Assembly: GCA_964512955.1 (NCBI GenBank)
Contig: CAZEKX010000017.1
Span: forward strand, 1-31,827
DNA: 31,827 bases
From: HGM04593 sp964512955
Lineage (GTDB): Bacteria > Bacteroidota > Bacteroidia > Bacteroidales > Bacteroidaceae
Direction of reading: 5' to 3'
Below the pieces are notes generated by a model, which saw only the letters and a list, made by a program, of their open reading frames with translations, was not told the origin of the DNA and ran no database searches. How positions within the stretch are numbered: the first letter of the stretch is position 1; the number at the start of each line of letters is the position of its first letter. Positions 1 through 7,961 of the stretch are shown here, one piece after another. The position numbers were made by a program, and so were the translations under genes.

Positions 1-55
1 ACTCTTTACCAATAAAACTTATTATTAATCCGTCCAACTTTTTGGGGTCAGATCA
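1..55. mobile_element. End of an IS3-family (IS150-type) insertion sequence, left contig edge
   Basis: Read on the minus strand, the element begins at position 55 with TGATCTGACCCC followed by AAAAAGTTGGACGG, the typical terminal inverted repeat layout of the IS150 branch of the IS3 family. The same 55 bases recur at the right edge (31774-31827) in opposite orientation with a single one-base difference (AATAATAAG here, AATAAAAG there). Because the match runs through the whole visible part, both edges show the same end of the element. The transposase gene lies outside the window, so the family call rests on the terminal repeat only. Confidence 0.75.
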
Positions 56-262
56 GAGGCGTAAATCTCCTATTTTTATCTTACAAAATGTTACAAAGAG
101 CATAGAAAATATAAGTGCCGGCTGTATAAATGCGACAACCCTGCCTGCTAAAATATGAGTAGAGTCGAACAGAGGTATATTTACATACAGCAAATACATT
201 ACCACCCCACCTATCATAGCAATAGGCAATGACCAATCTTTTAAGAAACGGTGAATATTCAT
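53..262 (-). pseudogene. 5' fragment of a membrane transporter gene, cut by the IS (bile acid:Na+ symporter-like)
   Basis: The 69 visible residues start MNIHRFLKDWSLPIAM and contain two hydrophobic segments (about residues 13-29 and 42-62) ending in a TFCKIKIGDLRL stretch. This resembles the N-terminus of the bile acid:sodium symporter-like permeases of Bacteroidales, which are normally around 300 residues. The coding frame runs straight into the insertion sequence, and the stop codon TGA is the first three bases of the IS terminal repeat. The gene is therefore interrupted after roughly a quarter of its length and should be inactive. It starts 5 bases after the nnrD stop, so it was probably the last gene of the aromatic operon. 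Family assignment is from memory of similar N-termini and is tentative; inner-membrane location is clear. Confidence 0.6.
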
Positions 263-267
263 AAAAT

Positions 268-1221
268 CTATTCTTGTTTATTCAGGAGTTGTTTCCAGGC
301 ATGTGGAAGATACTCTACAATATCTCCTGCCATAAGTGATATTTCACCTAATGTATCGGAAGCAATATCACCGGCAAGACCATGCACATAAACACCCATA
401 CGACAGACATCCACTGGAGCATACCCCATAGCAAGTAAAGCAAGTAATATTCCTGTGAGAACGTCGCCACTCCCACCCGTTGCCATACCAGGATTACCGG
501 TAGGGTTAAAATAGATATCGCCTACAGGTGTAACTATTGCAGTGAAGGCCCCTTTCAGTATTATATACAACCCATGATTTTTAGCAAGTACGGATGCCTT
601 TTGCAAGCATTCACATCGGTTATTACATTTTCCTGCAAGACGTTCAAATTCCGCTTGATGCGGAGTGAGTATTGTGCCATAAGGCAGTTTGGAAATATAC
701 TCAGGATGCTTTGCAAGAATATTCAATGCATCGGCATCAAGGATAAGCCTATTTTGCGATTCCTCTATAAACCGTAGCAAAGCATTAGCAGTGTCGGGAT
801 GTTGTCCCAGGCCGGGACCCACGGCAATAGCATCGAAACGCCGAGTATCGCCTATATGCGAGATATGCGTTTCGCAGGTGTCGAGTATGGTCATTGCCTC
901 GGGAAGTGCAGTCTGAAGAATAGTATTATTACCACCGGGCAGATTTATACTTAGCAACCCTACACCCGATCGTAATGCGGCACGTGCCGATAGCAACGAT
1001 GCCCCTGCCATACCTTGTGCACCTGCTACCAACAATGCACGACCGAAACATCCTTTGTGAGCAAATTTATCACGTGGAGTAAGAAGCATCGAGACTTCCT
1101 GTTTCTCTATCATATAATAGTTTGTGGCAACACCCTCTAAAAAGAGTGTCGATGCTATCGACTCACACTCTGTTGTATGAATATTCAATAGTTCCGAAAG
1201 TGATTTTGCTGAGATTCTCAT
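268..1221 (-). CDS. nnrD: ADP/ATP-dependent NAD(P)H-hydrate dehydratase, stand-alone
   Basis: Repairs hydrated NADH and NADPH (NAD(P)HX) by phosphate-driven dehydration; cytoplasmic, ribokinase-like fold. Seen in the 317 residues: FAHKG at 53-57, the GPGLG loop at 135-139, DADALN at 162-167, TPH at 186-188 and the nucleotide-binding, catalytic segment NPGMATGGSGDVLTG at 243-257, with Asp253 as the expected catalytic base. In most Bacteroidales this domain is the C-terminal half of a protein of about 500 residues fused to the NnrE epimerase. Here only the linker (about residues 28-50, TNYYMIEKQEV) remains, behind some 27 unfamiliar residues. The start overlaps the aroQ stop as ATGA, so the truncated gene is cleanly embedded in the operon. 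An epimerase gene would have to lie elsewhere. Confidence 0.9.
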   Translation of the reverse strand: MRISAKSLSELLNIHTTECESIASTLFLEGVATNYYMIEKQEVSMLLTPRDKFAHKGCFGRALLVAGAQGMAGASLLSARAALRSGVGLLSINLPGGNNTILQTALPEAMTILDTCETHISHIGDTRRFDAIAVGPGLGQHPDTANALLRFIEESQNRLILDADALNILAKHPEYISKLPYGTILTPHQAEFERLAGKCNNRCECLQKASVLAKNHGLYIILKGAFTAIVTPVGDIYFNPTGNPGMATGGSGDVLTGILLALLAMGYAPVDVCRMGVYVHGLAGDIASDTLGEISLMAGDIVEYLPHAWKQLLNKQE

Positions 1222-1652
1222 CTTTCACTAAGATATTGCAAAGCCTCGCGATAACCATCGAACCCCTTGCCACATATTCTCTTTTCGGCATAGCGTGATA
1301 CGAACGAAAACTTGCGAAAATCCTCACGCTGGGAAATATCGGTAAGATGTACTTCAACCGTAGGAATGGCAACAGCCTTAAGTGCATCGAGAATGGCAAC
1401 ACTTGTATGAGTATATGCCGCCGGATTTATGACAATGCCATCATACACACCGTATGCCCCCTGAATGGCATCGACTATCGCCCCTTCGTGGTTCGACTGA
1501 AACGTTTCGACCTGTAACTGAAACTCAATGGCACATTCACCTATAAAATGTAGCAAGGCATCGAAATTCTTTGCTCCATACAATGTCGGTTCACGTAATC
1601 CTAAGAGATTCAGATTTGGTCCATTTATAACAAGAACCTTTTTCATAACCAT
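1218..1652 (-). CDS. aroQ: Type II 3-dehydroquinate dehydratase
   Basis: Third shikimate-pathway step: 3-dehydroquinate to 3-dehydroshikimate with loss of water. The 144-residue length is normal for the small dodecameric type II enzyme. Visible marks are NGPNLNLLG at 10-18, Arg20 and the catalytic Tyr25 (in PTLYG), SNHEGAIVDAI at 53-63, NPAAYTHTS at 77-85 and the His in VEVHLTD (His102). The start could be Met1 or Met3; Met3 (MKKVLVINGPN) fits the family slightly better and would begin at 1646. It lies 3 bases after pheA and overlaps nnrD by 4 bases, so it is translated within the aromatic operon. Confidence 0.97.
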   Translation of the reverse strand: MVMKKVLVINGPNLNLLGLREPTLYGAKNFDALLHFIGECAIEFQLQVETFQSNHEGAIVDAIQGAYGVYDGIVINPAAYTHTSVAILDALKAVAIPTVEVHLTDISQREDFRKFSFVSRYAEKRICGKGFDGYREALQYLSER

Positions 1653-1655
1653 CTA

Positions 1656-2798
1656 CTATATTATTTCGGCATATGTTCCGAAATACTTGAACTGTTCCCC
1701 ACACTCATGTAGTTCACACATTAGCGACATGAATTCGGTACTGTAAACCGAAGCCTCAATATCGAAATAGAAGCGATATTCAAATTCCCGTTCGGGTATA
1801 TGACGGCTCTCCAATTTCACTAGGTTGACACCGGTAGCATTGAAACGCGACATTACACGAAAGAGCGTTCCGGGACGGTTTGGTATTACCATCATTATAC
1901 TTGTGCGGTCGGCACCCGAATAAATCTGAGGTTTTTTGGCAATGCAAATGAAACGTGTATAGTTATTATCACGATTCTGCATAGATGTCTTAATTGCCTG
2001 CAATTGATAGAGTTCGGCACATAGTCGTGATGAAATCGACGCCTTGCTGCGGTCGCCCGACTGTGCTATCATACGTGCAGCCTCTGCAGTGTTTTCAACA
2101 GGTATTATACGTACTCCGTTAAGAGTTGAAAGAAAGTCGGAACACTGATTTATTGCCTGCTGATGAGAATATATCTCACGAATATCTTCAAGTTTCGTTC
2201 CGGGATGTACAAGCAAAGAGTGGTCTACCTTCATACGTACACTGCGAACAATGCTCACATTATAGTTCGACAACAGGTCGTAAACAGCATTTACAGAACC
2301 GGCAGTAGAGTTCTCGATAGGCAATATTCCAAATTCGCATAATCCACTTCCCACCGCTTTAAATACACCCTCGAAATTACTCATATACATAATTTCGGGA
2401 AGGTCGAAAAGGCGTTCCGAAGCCAAATGTGCGTATGAGCCTTCGCAACCGGCACAAGCCACAGAAGCACGTTTTGGAAATGGTTGGGGAGGAACAGATG
2501 TTACCTCCTTGATGGAATTGAAGAATTCAGAACCTTCGGCCAACACACGTGTCTGATACGACTCGCTAAGGTCGAATATAGTATGATACAATGTACGACC
2601 ATAACCCTCAAATTCGGGACCAAGACGTTTTGATACATTATGTAACACATTTCTTGCACGTGAGGGATGGTATACAACCATGTTATTCTCTTTCTTATAA
2701 CGGGCAACGTCAGTAACAACCTGCATACGACGTGCAAACAGGTCGCACATCTGAGAATCTATTTCATCTATTTGTTTACGTAATTCTTCTAAATCCAT
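1656..2798 (-). CDS. pheA: Bifunctional chorismate mutase / prephenate dehydratase (P-protein)
   Basis: Converts chorismate to prephenate and prephenate to phenylpyruvate, the committed route to phenylalanine. Three parts are visible in 380 residues. An AroQ-type chorismate mutase (about 1-90) begins ELRKQIDEIDSQM. A prephenate dehydratase domain (about 110-290) has GCEGSYAH at 117-124, ENSTAGSV at 162-169, SHQQA at 211-215 and the catalytic TRF at 281-283. A C-terminal ACT domain (about 298-375) has NRPGTL and LESR at 329-332; it is the usual site of feedback inhibition by phenylalanine. Regulation by Phe is therefore expected from the family, not shown. The gene sits 34 bases after aroA and 3 bases before aroQ. 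ESRH replaces the more common ESRP motif, a small change. Confidence 0.95.
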   Translation of the reverse strand: MDLEELRKQIDEIDSQMCDLFARRMQVVTDVARYKKENNMVVYHPSRARNVLHNVSKRLGPEFEGYGRTLYHTIFDLSESYQTRVLAEGSEFFNSIKEVTSVPPQPFPKRASVACAGCEGSYAHLASERLFDLPEIMYMSNFEGVFKAVGSGLCEFGILPIENSTAGSVNAVYDLLSNYNVSIVRSVRMKVDHSLLVHPGTKLEDIREIYSHQQAINQCSDFLSTLNGVRIIPVENTAEAARMIAQSGDRSKASISSRLCAELYQLQAIKTSMQNRDNNYTRFICIAKKPQIYSGADRTSIMMVIPNRPGTLFRVMSRFNATGVNLVKLESRHIPEREFEYRFYFDIEASVYSTEFMSLMCELHECGEQFKYFGTYAEII

Positions 2799-2832
2799 TA
2801 TATTTTTATTTTAATTTATTCGTCTGTAGTTA

Positions 2833-4092
2833 TCAATATTTTCTACCGCCTAAAGATATAAAATCTTCGTAAAAGTGTGGATAAGATTTTGCAACACATT
2901 CCGCACCTTTAATGATAGATATTCCCGATGATAATGTGGATAGTATTGCTGCCGACATTGCAATGCGATGGTCGCCAAAACTATTTACACCTTCGGCTTT
3001 AAGAACTGTACCACCATGCACAACGAATGTGTCTTCACCAACCTGCGAAGAGATACCAAAAGATGCAAGTGTTGTCTGCATCGCTACAAGCCTGTCGCTC
3101 TCTTTAAAGCGTAAACGTCCTACATTTGTGAATATTGTTTCACCTTCTGCCATGGCCGCGGCAACAGAGAGTATCGGCAATAAATCGGGAGTATCCATGC
3201 AATCGAGTTCTGCTCCAAACAGTTGCGACGGCATTGCCACCAAACCATCTTCACTCTCTTCTATGAACGCACCCATTTTGCGTAAATGGTCTATAACACG
3301 TCTGTCGCCCTGCAACGAAGCATTATTCATTCCTGTTACAGTAATTGGAGTTCTTCCAACTACACCTGCAACTATCCAGAATGCAGCCGACGACCAGTCG
3401 CCTTCGACTGAAAGCGCGTCGGGCAAAGAGTATGTTTGGTTTCCGGGAATACGAAACAAGTTTCCTTCGCGATATACAGATATGCCGGCCTTGCATAATG
3501 CATCGAGAGTCATGGATATATACGATGCACTTGTCAGGGCACCGACAACCTCAATTACACTATCTTCATTGGCAAGAGGAAGAGCAAAAAGTAACCCGGT
3601 CAAGTATTGTGACGAGATATTCCCCGACAACCTATATGAACCACCTTTAAGGGTTCCATAACAAGTTAAAGGCAGTTCGGCATTATCGGAATGTTTCTTA
3701 AATGTAATTCCATGCTCGGCAAGAGTATCACACAACGCACCATTAGGACGCTGGGGCAATTTACCGGAACCAACAAATGTAGCATCGGCACCAAGCACTG
3801 CCGCAATGGAGAGCAGAAAACGAAGAGTTGAACCACTCTCACCACAATTAAGCGTTGCTCCTTTTCTTAACCGTATAGGCAAAACCGTAAACGTCCCATT
3901 GCTATATTTGATATCGGCTCCAAGGGCATTAAGAGATTCAGCAGTAGCCACCAGATCGTCGTTAAGTGTACTGCACATTATAGAACAAGGTTTTGTTCCC
4001 AATGCAGCACATATAAGCAGGCGGTGAGCCTGCGATTTAGAGGGTGGAGGTGCCACTGTACCCGATAGTATTCCGTTGAGCCTTATATCCAT
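2833..4092 (-). CDS. aroA: 3-phosphoshikimate 1-carboxyvinyltransferase (EPSP synthase)
   Basis: Adds the enolpyruvyl group of phosphoenolpyruvate to shikimate 3-phosphate, the sixth shikimate step and the target of glyphosate. The 419-residue length is normal. Visible motifs: PPSKSQAHR at 16-24 (substrate-binding Lys19, Ser20, Arg24), GESGSTLRF at 84-92, SGNISSQYLTGLL at 156-168, TPDLLP at 301-306 with the general base Asp303, RLRFKESDRL at 326-335 and FGDHRIAMS at 372-380. The loop GESGSTLR differs from the GNAGTxxR seen in E. coli-type enzymes, so glyphosate response cannot be read from it here. Nine bases separate it from the upstream aroB stop, consistent with one transcript. Confidence 0.96.
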   Translation of the reverse strand: MDIRLNGILSGTVAPPPSKSQAHRLLICAALGTKPCSIMCSTLNDDLVATAESLNALGADIKYSNGTFTVLPIRLRKGATLNCGESGSTLRFLLSIAAVLGADATFVGSGKLPQRPNGALCDTLAEHGITFKKHSDNAELPLTCYGTLKGGSYRLSGNISSQYLTGLLFALPLANEDSVIEVVGALTSASYISMTLDALCKAGISVYREGNLFRIPGNQTYSLPDALSVEGDWSSAAFWIVAGVVGRTPITVTGMNNASLQGDRRVIDHLRKMGAFIEESEDGLVAMPSQLFGAELDCMDTPDLLPILSVAAAMAEGETIFTNVGRLRFKESDRLVAMQTTLASFGISSQVGEDTFVVHGGTVLKAEGVNSFGDHRIAMSAAILSTLSSGISIIKGAECVAKSYPHFYEDFISLGGRKY

Positions 4093-4101
4093 TTGCAGAT
4101 T

Positions 4102-5151
4102 TTATTTCAATAATATTTTCAATTTATCGTACAACTCCTCAACAGGGAATGTTACAAGGGTACAATTGCCCAAAGCACGAGGTAAAACAACCGTTATAGA
4201 ACCACCACGACGTTTTTTATCGGAGAGTAAAGCATTGTATATTTCATCGGCACTATATGAGCATGAAAGGTCGAAGCCATAACGTTCCAACAGTTCAATC
4301 AGTTCGTCGGCAATGTTGCACATACCACATAAGGTTGCCATTCTTGCGGCTATCACCATACCTTTTGCCACCGCAGAGCCATGAGATACCGTAAAAGAAC
4401 TCAGTTTCTCTATGGCATGTCCAAAAGTATGCCCAAAGTTCAACAAACCTCGCATACCGTTATCAAATTCATCCTTCTGTACGACATCTCGTTTAATCTC
4501 CACACAACGTGCCACAACGCTATCGCGTTCAAAAGGCAGTGTTTGCAGAGTGTCATACAAACCTTTATCGAGTATTACTCCATATTTTATTACCTCGGCA
4601 CAACCATCCCTATATATTTCGGGTGAAAGAGTGTCCATAAGGGCTGTATCGCAACACACAAGAGAGGGCTGATAAAATGCTCCCACCAGATTCTTACCGG
4701 CAGGAATATCTATTGCCGTTTTACCACCCACCGAACTATCCACTGCCGCAAGAAGTGTTGTTGGCACCTGTATGTATTTTACCCCCCTAAGATAGAGAGA
4801 GGCTGCAAGACCTGCCAAATCGCCAACCACTCCTCCACCGAAAGCGATAATGGAATCACTACGTGTCATTTGGCACTCGGCAAGAAAGTTTAGGAAATCC
4901 AACAGATTTTCGGCACACTTCGACGCCTCGCCTGCAGGTATAACATACTTATCTGCCACATAACCGGCATTGGTGAGATATGTTATTAAATCATCGCCAT
5001 ACAAAGCATCCACATTACTATCGGTAAGGATTGTCAAACGACAATGCCCCAATATCGGAGGTAGGAAATCTCCTATTTGCGAAAGTAGGCCTCTACCTAT
5101 AAGTATATCATAATTACGGGAAGCCTCCACATGTATTGTTTTATACGACAT
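4102..5151 (-). CDS. aroB: 3-dehydroquinate synthase
   Basis: Second shikimate step: cyclises DAHP to 3-dehydroquinate using NAD+ and a divalent metal. The 349-residue protein shows the nucleotide-binding GGGVVGDLAG at 105-114, PTTLLAAVDSSVGGKT at 130-145, and the metal ligands Glu186 (AEVIKYG), His241 within NFGHTFGH and His257 (SHGSAV). It starts 4 bases after tyrA and ends 9 bases before aroA. No sign of truncation or of fusion to other shikimate domains. Confidence 0.97.
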   Translation of the reverse strand: MSYKTIHVEASRNYDILIGRGLLSQIGDFLPPILGHCRLTILTDSNVDALYGDDLITYLTNAGYVADKYVIPAGEASKCAENLLDFLNFLAECQMTRSDSIIAFGGGVVGDLAGLAASLYLRGVKYIQVPTTLLAAVDSSVGGKTAIDIPAGKNLVGAFYQPSLVCCDTALMDTLSPEIYRDGCAEVIKYGVILDKGLYDTLQTLPFERDSVVARCVEIKRDVVQKDEFDNGMRGLLNFGHTFGHAIEKLSSFTVSHGSAVAKGMVIAARMATLCGMCNIADELIELLERYGFDLSCSYSADEIYNALLSDKKRRGGSITVVLPRALGNCTLVTFPVEELYDKLKILLK

Positions 5152-5155
5152 AATT

Positions 5156-5986
5156 CTATTTTTCCGTTTGTTCCTTGGCTATGCGTCCTTCGCGAAGAAG
5201 GTTGCAAAGCATATCGTCATTTCCATTTTCTATAGCATCGCGATATTCATGCAAATAATTTATGAGCAGATTTAGTTCCTTCAACAGATGCTCGCGATTA
5301 TCCATAAAAAGTTCGGTCCACATCTTTTCATTAAGACGCGACACACGTGTAAAATCTCTGAAACTACCGGCACTGTATCCTTTATGATGTTGCGCTGTAG
5401 GACTCTTTATAAATGCATTGGATACAACATGGCACATTTGGGAGGTATATGCAATCATCTCGTCGTGATATTGCGCTGTTGTAACAACATACTTTTTAAA
5501 CCCTAACGGTTCTAATACTCGTTTAACCCTATCGAGAATTGTTATATCATCGTGAACAGGTGGCACAAGTATCACCGATGCTCCATTAAAGAGTGTTGCA
5601 CGAGAATATTTGTACCCCGAGTATTGAAGTCCTGCCATGGGATGTGCACCCACAAATGTAAATCCATATTTTTTTGCCAATGCAAAGCCGGCATCGCAAA
5701 CCTTTTGTTTTGTTCCGCAAAAATCAATAACCAGTGCCGTTTTAGGAAAATAAGAGGAGTTTTCGTGCAAAAAGGATATTACAGCCTTTGGAGTTGCCGC
5801 AAGCAGTATAAGTTCACATTCCGAGAAATTACTTTTAGACAATTCAACATCGACAGTTCCCTCCAAATGCGCATATCCGGTTATTGTTGAGTCTATATCA
5901 TAACCATAAACAGTATGCCCGGCAACTTTAAATGCTTTGGCCGCCGAACCGCCTATAAGTCCCAGTCCTATTATTCCTACTCTCAT
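5156..5986 (-). CDS. tyrA: Prephenate dehydrogenase (TyrA family)
   Basis: Oxidatively decarboxylates prephenate (or arogenate) on the way to tyrosine. The 276 residues begin with a Rossmann dinucleotide loop, GLGLIGGS at 7-14, followed by DFCGTKQ (about 88-94) and GAHPMAG, the family's substrate-site motif. The C-terminal half is the helical dimerisation domain. No chorismate mutase or ACT domain is attached, so the mutase activity must come from pheA in the same operon. Whether prephenate or arogenate is preferred, and NAD or NADP, cannot be read by eye. The start is 11 bases after the DAHP synthase stop. Confidence 0.93.
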   Translation of the reverse strand: MRVGIIGLGLIGGSAAKAFKVAGHTVYGYDIDSTITGYAHLEGTVDVELSKSNFSECELILLAATPKAVISFLHENSSYFPKTALVIDFCGTKQKVCDAGFALAKKYGFTFVGAHPMAGLQYSGYKYSRATLFNGASVILVPPVHDDITILDRVKRVLEPLGFKKYVVTTAQYHDEMIAYTSQMCHVVSNAFIKSPTAQHHKGYSAGSFRDFTRVSRLNEKMWTELFMDNREHLLKELNLLINYLHEYRDAIENGNDDMLCNLLREGRIAKEQTEK

Positions 5987-5997
5987 TACAATGGTTA

Positions 5998-7011
5998 TCA
6001 GTGCATTATGCTACGAATTTCATTCACACGCGAAGCAACCTCGCTAAATTGTTCAGGAGTAAGCGACTGCGCTCCGTCACAAAGAGCATTCACAGGGTCG
6101 TTATGAACTTCGATAATGAGTCCGTCGGCACCTGCCGCAGTAGCAGCGCAAGCCATAGGACGTACCAAACGCGATACACCTGTTGCATGACTCGGGTCTA
6201 CCACAATAGGAAGATGAGTAAGACCTTGCAAAACAGGTACAGCAGCCAGGTCGAGAACGTTACGTGTATAATTGTCGTAACTACGAATACCACGTTCACA
6301 TAATATTACCTGCTCATTACCTTCGGACATTATATATTCTGCACTCATAAGCAACTCTTTGAGTGTTGCCGACATTCCGCGTTTAAGCAGGATAGGCTTA
6401 TCGCATCGACCAAGTTCTTTTAGAAGTTCAAAGTTCTGCATATTACGCGCACCAACTTGTATTACATCTACATCGGAGAAGAGTTCGAGATGTGAAGCAC
6501 TCATTATCTCTGTAACTATTGGCAGACCGGTCTCTTTACGAGCCTCTAACAACAGGTGTAGTCCCTCGGCACGTAAACCTTGAAAATCATAGGGCGAAGT
6601 ACGAGGTTTGAAAGCACCACCACGCAACATCTGCGCTCCGGAAGCCTTGACAGAACAAGCCACAGAGAGTATCTGTTCCTCCGACTCTACCGAGCAAGGA
6701 CCTGCTATTATACAAAAATTGCCACCACCTATCTTCACTTTAGACTCACCTTGTCCAACCTCTATAACGGTGTCATCGGGATGGAAACGACGGTTTGCAC
6801 TTTTAAATGGTTCACTTATTCGGGTTACATTCGAAATAATATCGAGCCCCGACAATAAATCTATATCTATTTTACTTGTATCACCTATAAGTCCGAGAAC
6901 GGTTTGCATTTCACCCTCGGACACATGTACTTTTACATTCTGCGACTCCAGCCAATGCACAAGATTGTCGCGTTGAGTTTTTGTAACTCCGTTTTTTAAT
7001 ACTGCTATCAT
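5998..7011 (-). CDS. aroF: 3-deoxy-7-phosphoheptulonate (DAHP) synthase with N-terminal regulatory domain
   Basis: Condenses phosphoenolpyruvate and erythrose 4-phosphate, the entry step of aromatic biosynthesis. I place the start at the ATG ending at 7011 (MIAVLKNG). The frame is open to a TTG at 7038, but the family begins M-I/V-x-V-L-K as here. In 337 residues: a ferredoxin/ACT-like domain (1-70), which in the Thermotoga-type enzyme binds Tyr or Phe for feedback, then the TIM barrel with AGPCSVES at 103-110, RGGAFKPRTSPYDFQG at 130-145, GARNMQNF, LLKRG, DPSHATG and EVHNDP (the last two supply metal ligands). First gene of the aromatic operon. In many Bacteroides the enzyme is fused to a chorismate mutase; this one is not. 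Confidence 0.95.
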   Translation of the reverse strand: MIAVLKNGVTKTQRDNLVHWLESQNVKVHVSEGEMQTVLGLIGDTSKIDIDLLSGLDIISNVTRISEPFKSANRRFHPDDTVIEVGQGESKVKIGGGNFCIIAGPCSVESEEQILSVACSVKASGAQMLRGGAFKPRTSPYDFQGLRAEGLHLLLEARKETGLPIVTEIMSASHLELFSDVDVIQVGARNMQNFELLKELGRCDKPILLKRGMSATLKELLMSAEYIMSEGNEQVILCERGIRSYDNYTRNVLDLAAVPVLQGLTHLPIVVDPSHATGVSRLVRPMACAATAAGADGLIIEVHNDPVNALCDGAQSLTPEQFSEVASRVNEIRSIMH

Positions 7012-7048
7012 AATGGCAAATTGTTTTAAACTTTTCAAAAATCAGATA

Positions 7049-7056
7049 CAAAAATA
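7049..7056 (-). promoter_or_regulatory. Possible -7 box of the aromatic operon
   Basis: On the minus strand the octamer TATTTTTG matches the Bacteroidota -7 consensus TAnnTTTG and lies about 38 bases ahead of the aroF ATG. No TTTG is found 19-21 bases upstream, so the call is weak. The 200-base gap between aroF and the next gene upstream otherwise holds only AT-rich sequence and a hairpin. Confidence 0.35.
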
Positions 7057-7152
7057 CAAATAAAGTTGTATTACCCTATAATTTTTCCAAAAAAATAAGC
7101 CACATAACTACAAATTATATCTTTTGAAAAGAAAATAAGGCAATATACATTC

Positions 7153-7190
7153 CCGAATATTATCTGTTTGGTATTGACCACAGATTCGGA
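7153..7190 (-). terminator. Hairpin behind the methyltransferase gene, possible terminator
   Basis: About 22 bases after the methyltransferase stop the minus strand reads ATCTGT-GGT-CAAT-ACC-AA-ACAGAT (7162-7185), flanked by CCGAAT and ATTCGG that can extend the stem. There is no tight T-run after it, so termination is inferred from position between two operons. Confidence 0.4.
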
Positions 7191-7211
7191 AGTAGATTTT
7201 TTTGTATATGA

Positions 7212-7961
7212 TTAGTGCGAACTTTGCTTTCTTGTAAGTCGTGCCAAATAGTCATAGTGTTCACCTTCGAGGCATTTCTCGCAATTAAAACCATTCTCGT
7301 TGGCATAGTAAGAAAGAGTATCGAAATCGATATAGAGCCAATCGAATGTTTCACCTTTGATATTTTTGTATCGCATACTGAAATCAACCTCGCCATAGTA
7401 ACCTGCCGCCAAGTCAATATCCAACGAACCATCTTCATTCTCAAAGACATAGCGGATATCGGAAGAGTCGAGCAATATCTCCCCCGAAGGATTCAGCAAT
7501 CGTTTGGCACATCGAAAAAACTCATCCATACGCTCTGTCTTTCCAACAATACCTATGCCATTCATTGCCATAATCATTGTATCGAATTTTTCATTGAATG
7601 TTTCGTCGAAAATATTAACCAGACGCGCATCTATGCCACGTTCCTTCATAACTTTTACCGACAATTCCGATATGTCAATGGCAACCACATCGTGCCCACG
7701 TTGCATAAATTCAACACTATGACACCCGGAACCTGCTCCAACATCTAAAATGCGACCTTTTGCCAAAGCAAACATCTTCTGTTCCAGAGCAGGCATATCC
7801 TTGAATTGTCGAAAAAGAGTTGCAACAGGTATCTCATCTTCATAGAACATCGAGGATAGCACACGTAACTTCGCAGCCTTACCGGTTGAATAGTAATCGG
7901 AAATAGCACGCCCCATAGGGTCCTTAGATACATCTATTGTTCTACTACTCATATCATGCAT
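7212..7961 (-). CDS. Class I SAM-dependent methyltransferase
   Basis: A 249-residue protein with the S-adenosylmethionine motif I, ILDVGAGSGCHS at 71-82, an acidic strand end VVAIDIS about 20 residues later and a motif-IV-like stretch FDTMIMAMNGIG. No substrate-defining motif is recognised. It follows the GT9 glycosyltransferase with an overlap of 8 bases (or begins at the second Met, position 7952, just after that stop), so it is probably made with the cell-surface operon. It may modify a surface glycan or be unrelated housekeeping; the sequence does not decide. Confidence 0.85.
   Translation of the reverse strand: MHDMSSRTIDVSKDPMGRAISDYYSTGKAAKLRVLSSMFYEDEIPVATLFRQFKDMPALEQKMFALAKGRILDVGAGSGCHSVEFMQRGHDVVAIDISELSVKVMKERGIDARLVNIFDETFNEKFDTMIMAMNGIGIVGKTERMDEFFRCAKRLLNPSGEILLDSSDIRYVFENEDGSLDIDLAAGYYGEVDFSMRYKNIKGETFDWLYIDFDTLSYYANENGFNCEKCLEGEHYDYLARLTRKQSSH

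Noticed and set aside
2876..2884. Perfect DnaA box TTATCCACA on the minus strand
   Set aside because: It encodes part of the conserved C-terminus of AroA (Ser-Tyr-Pro-His) and is isolated, so chance is the simplest reading.
2912..3661. A 249-codon open frame on the plus strand antisense to aroA
   Set aside because: Fully inside aroA, which has all its motifs; the frame has no recognisable domain.
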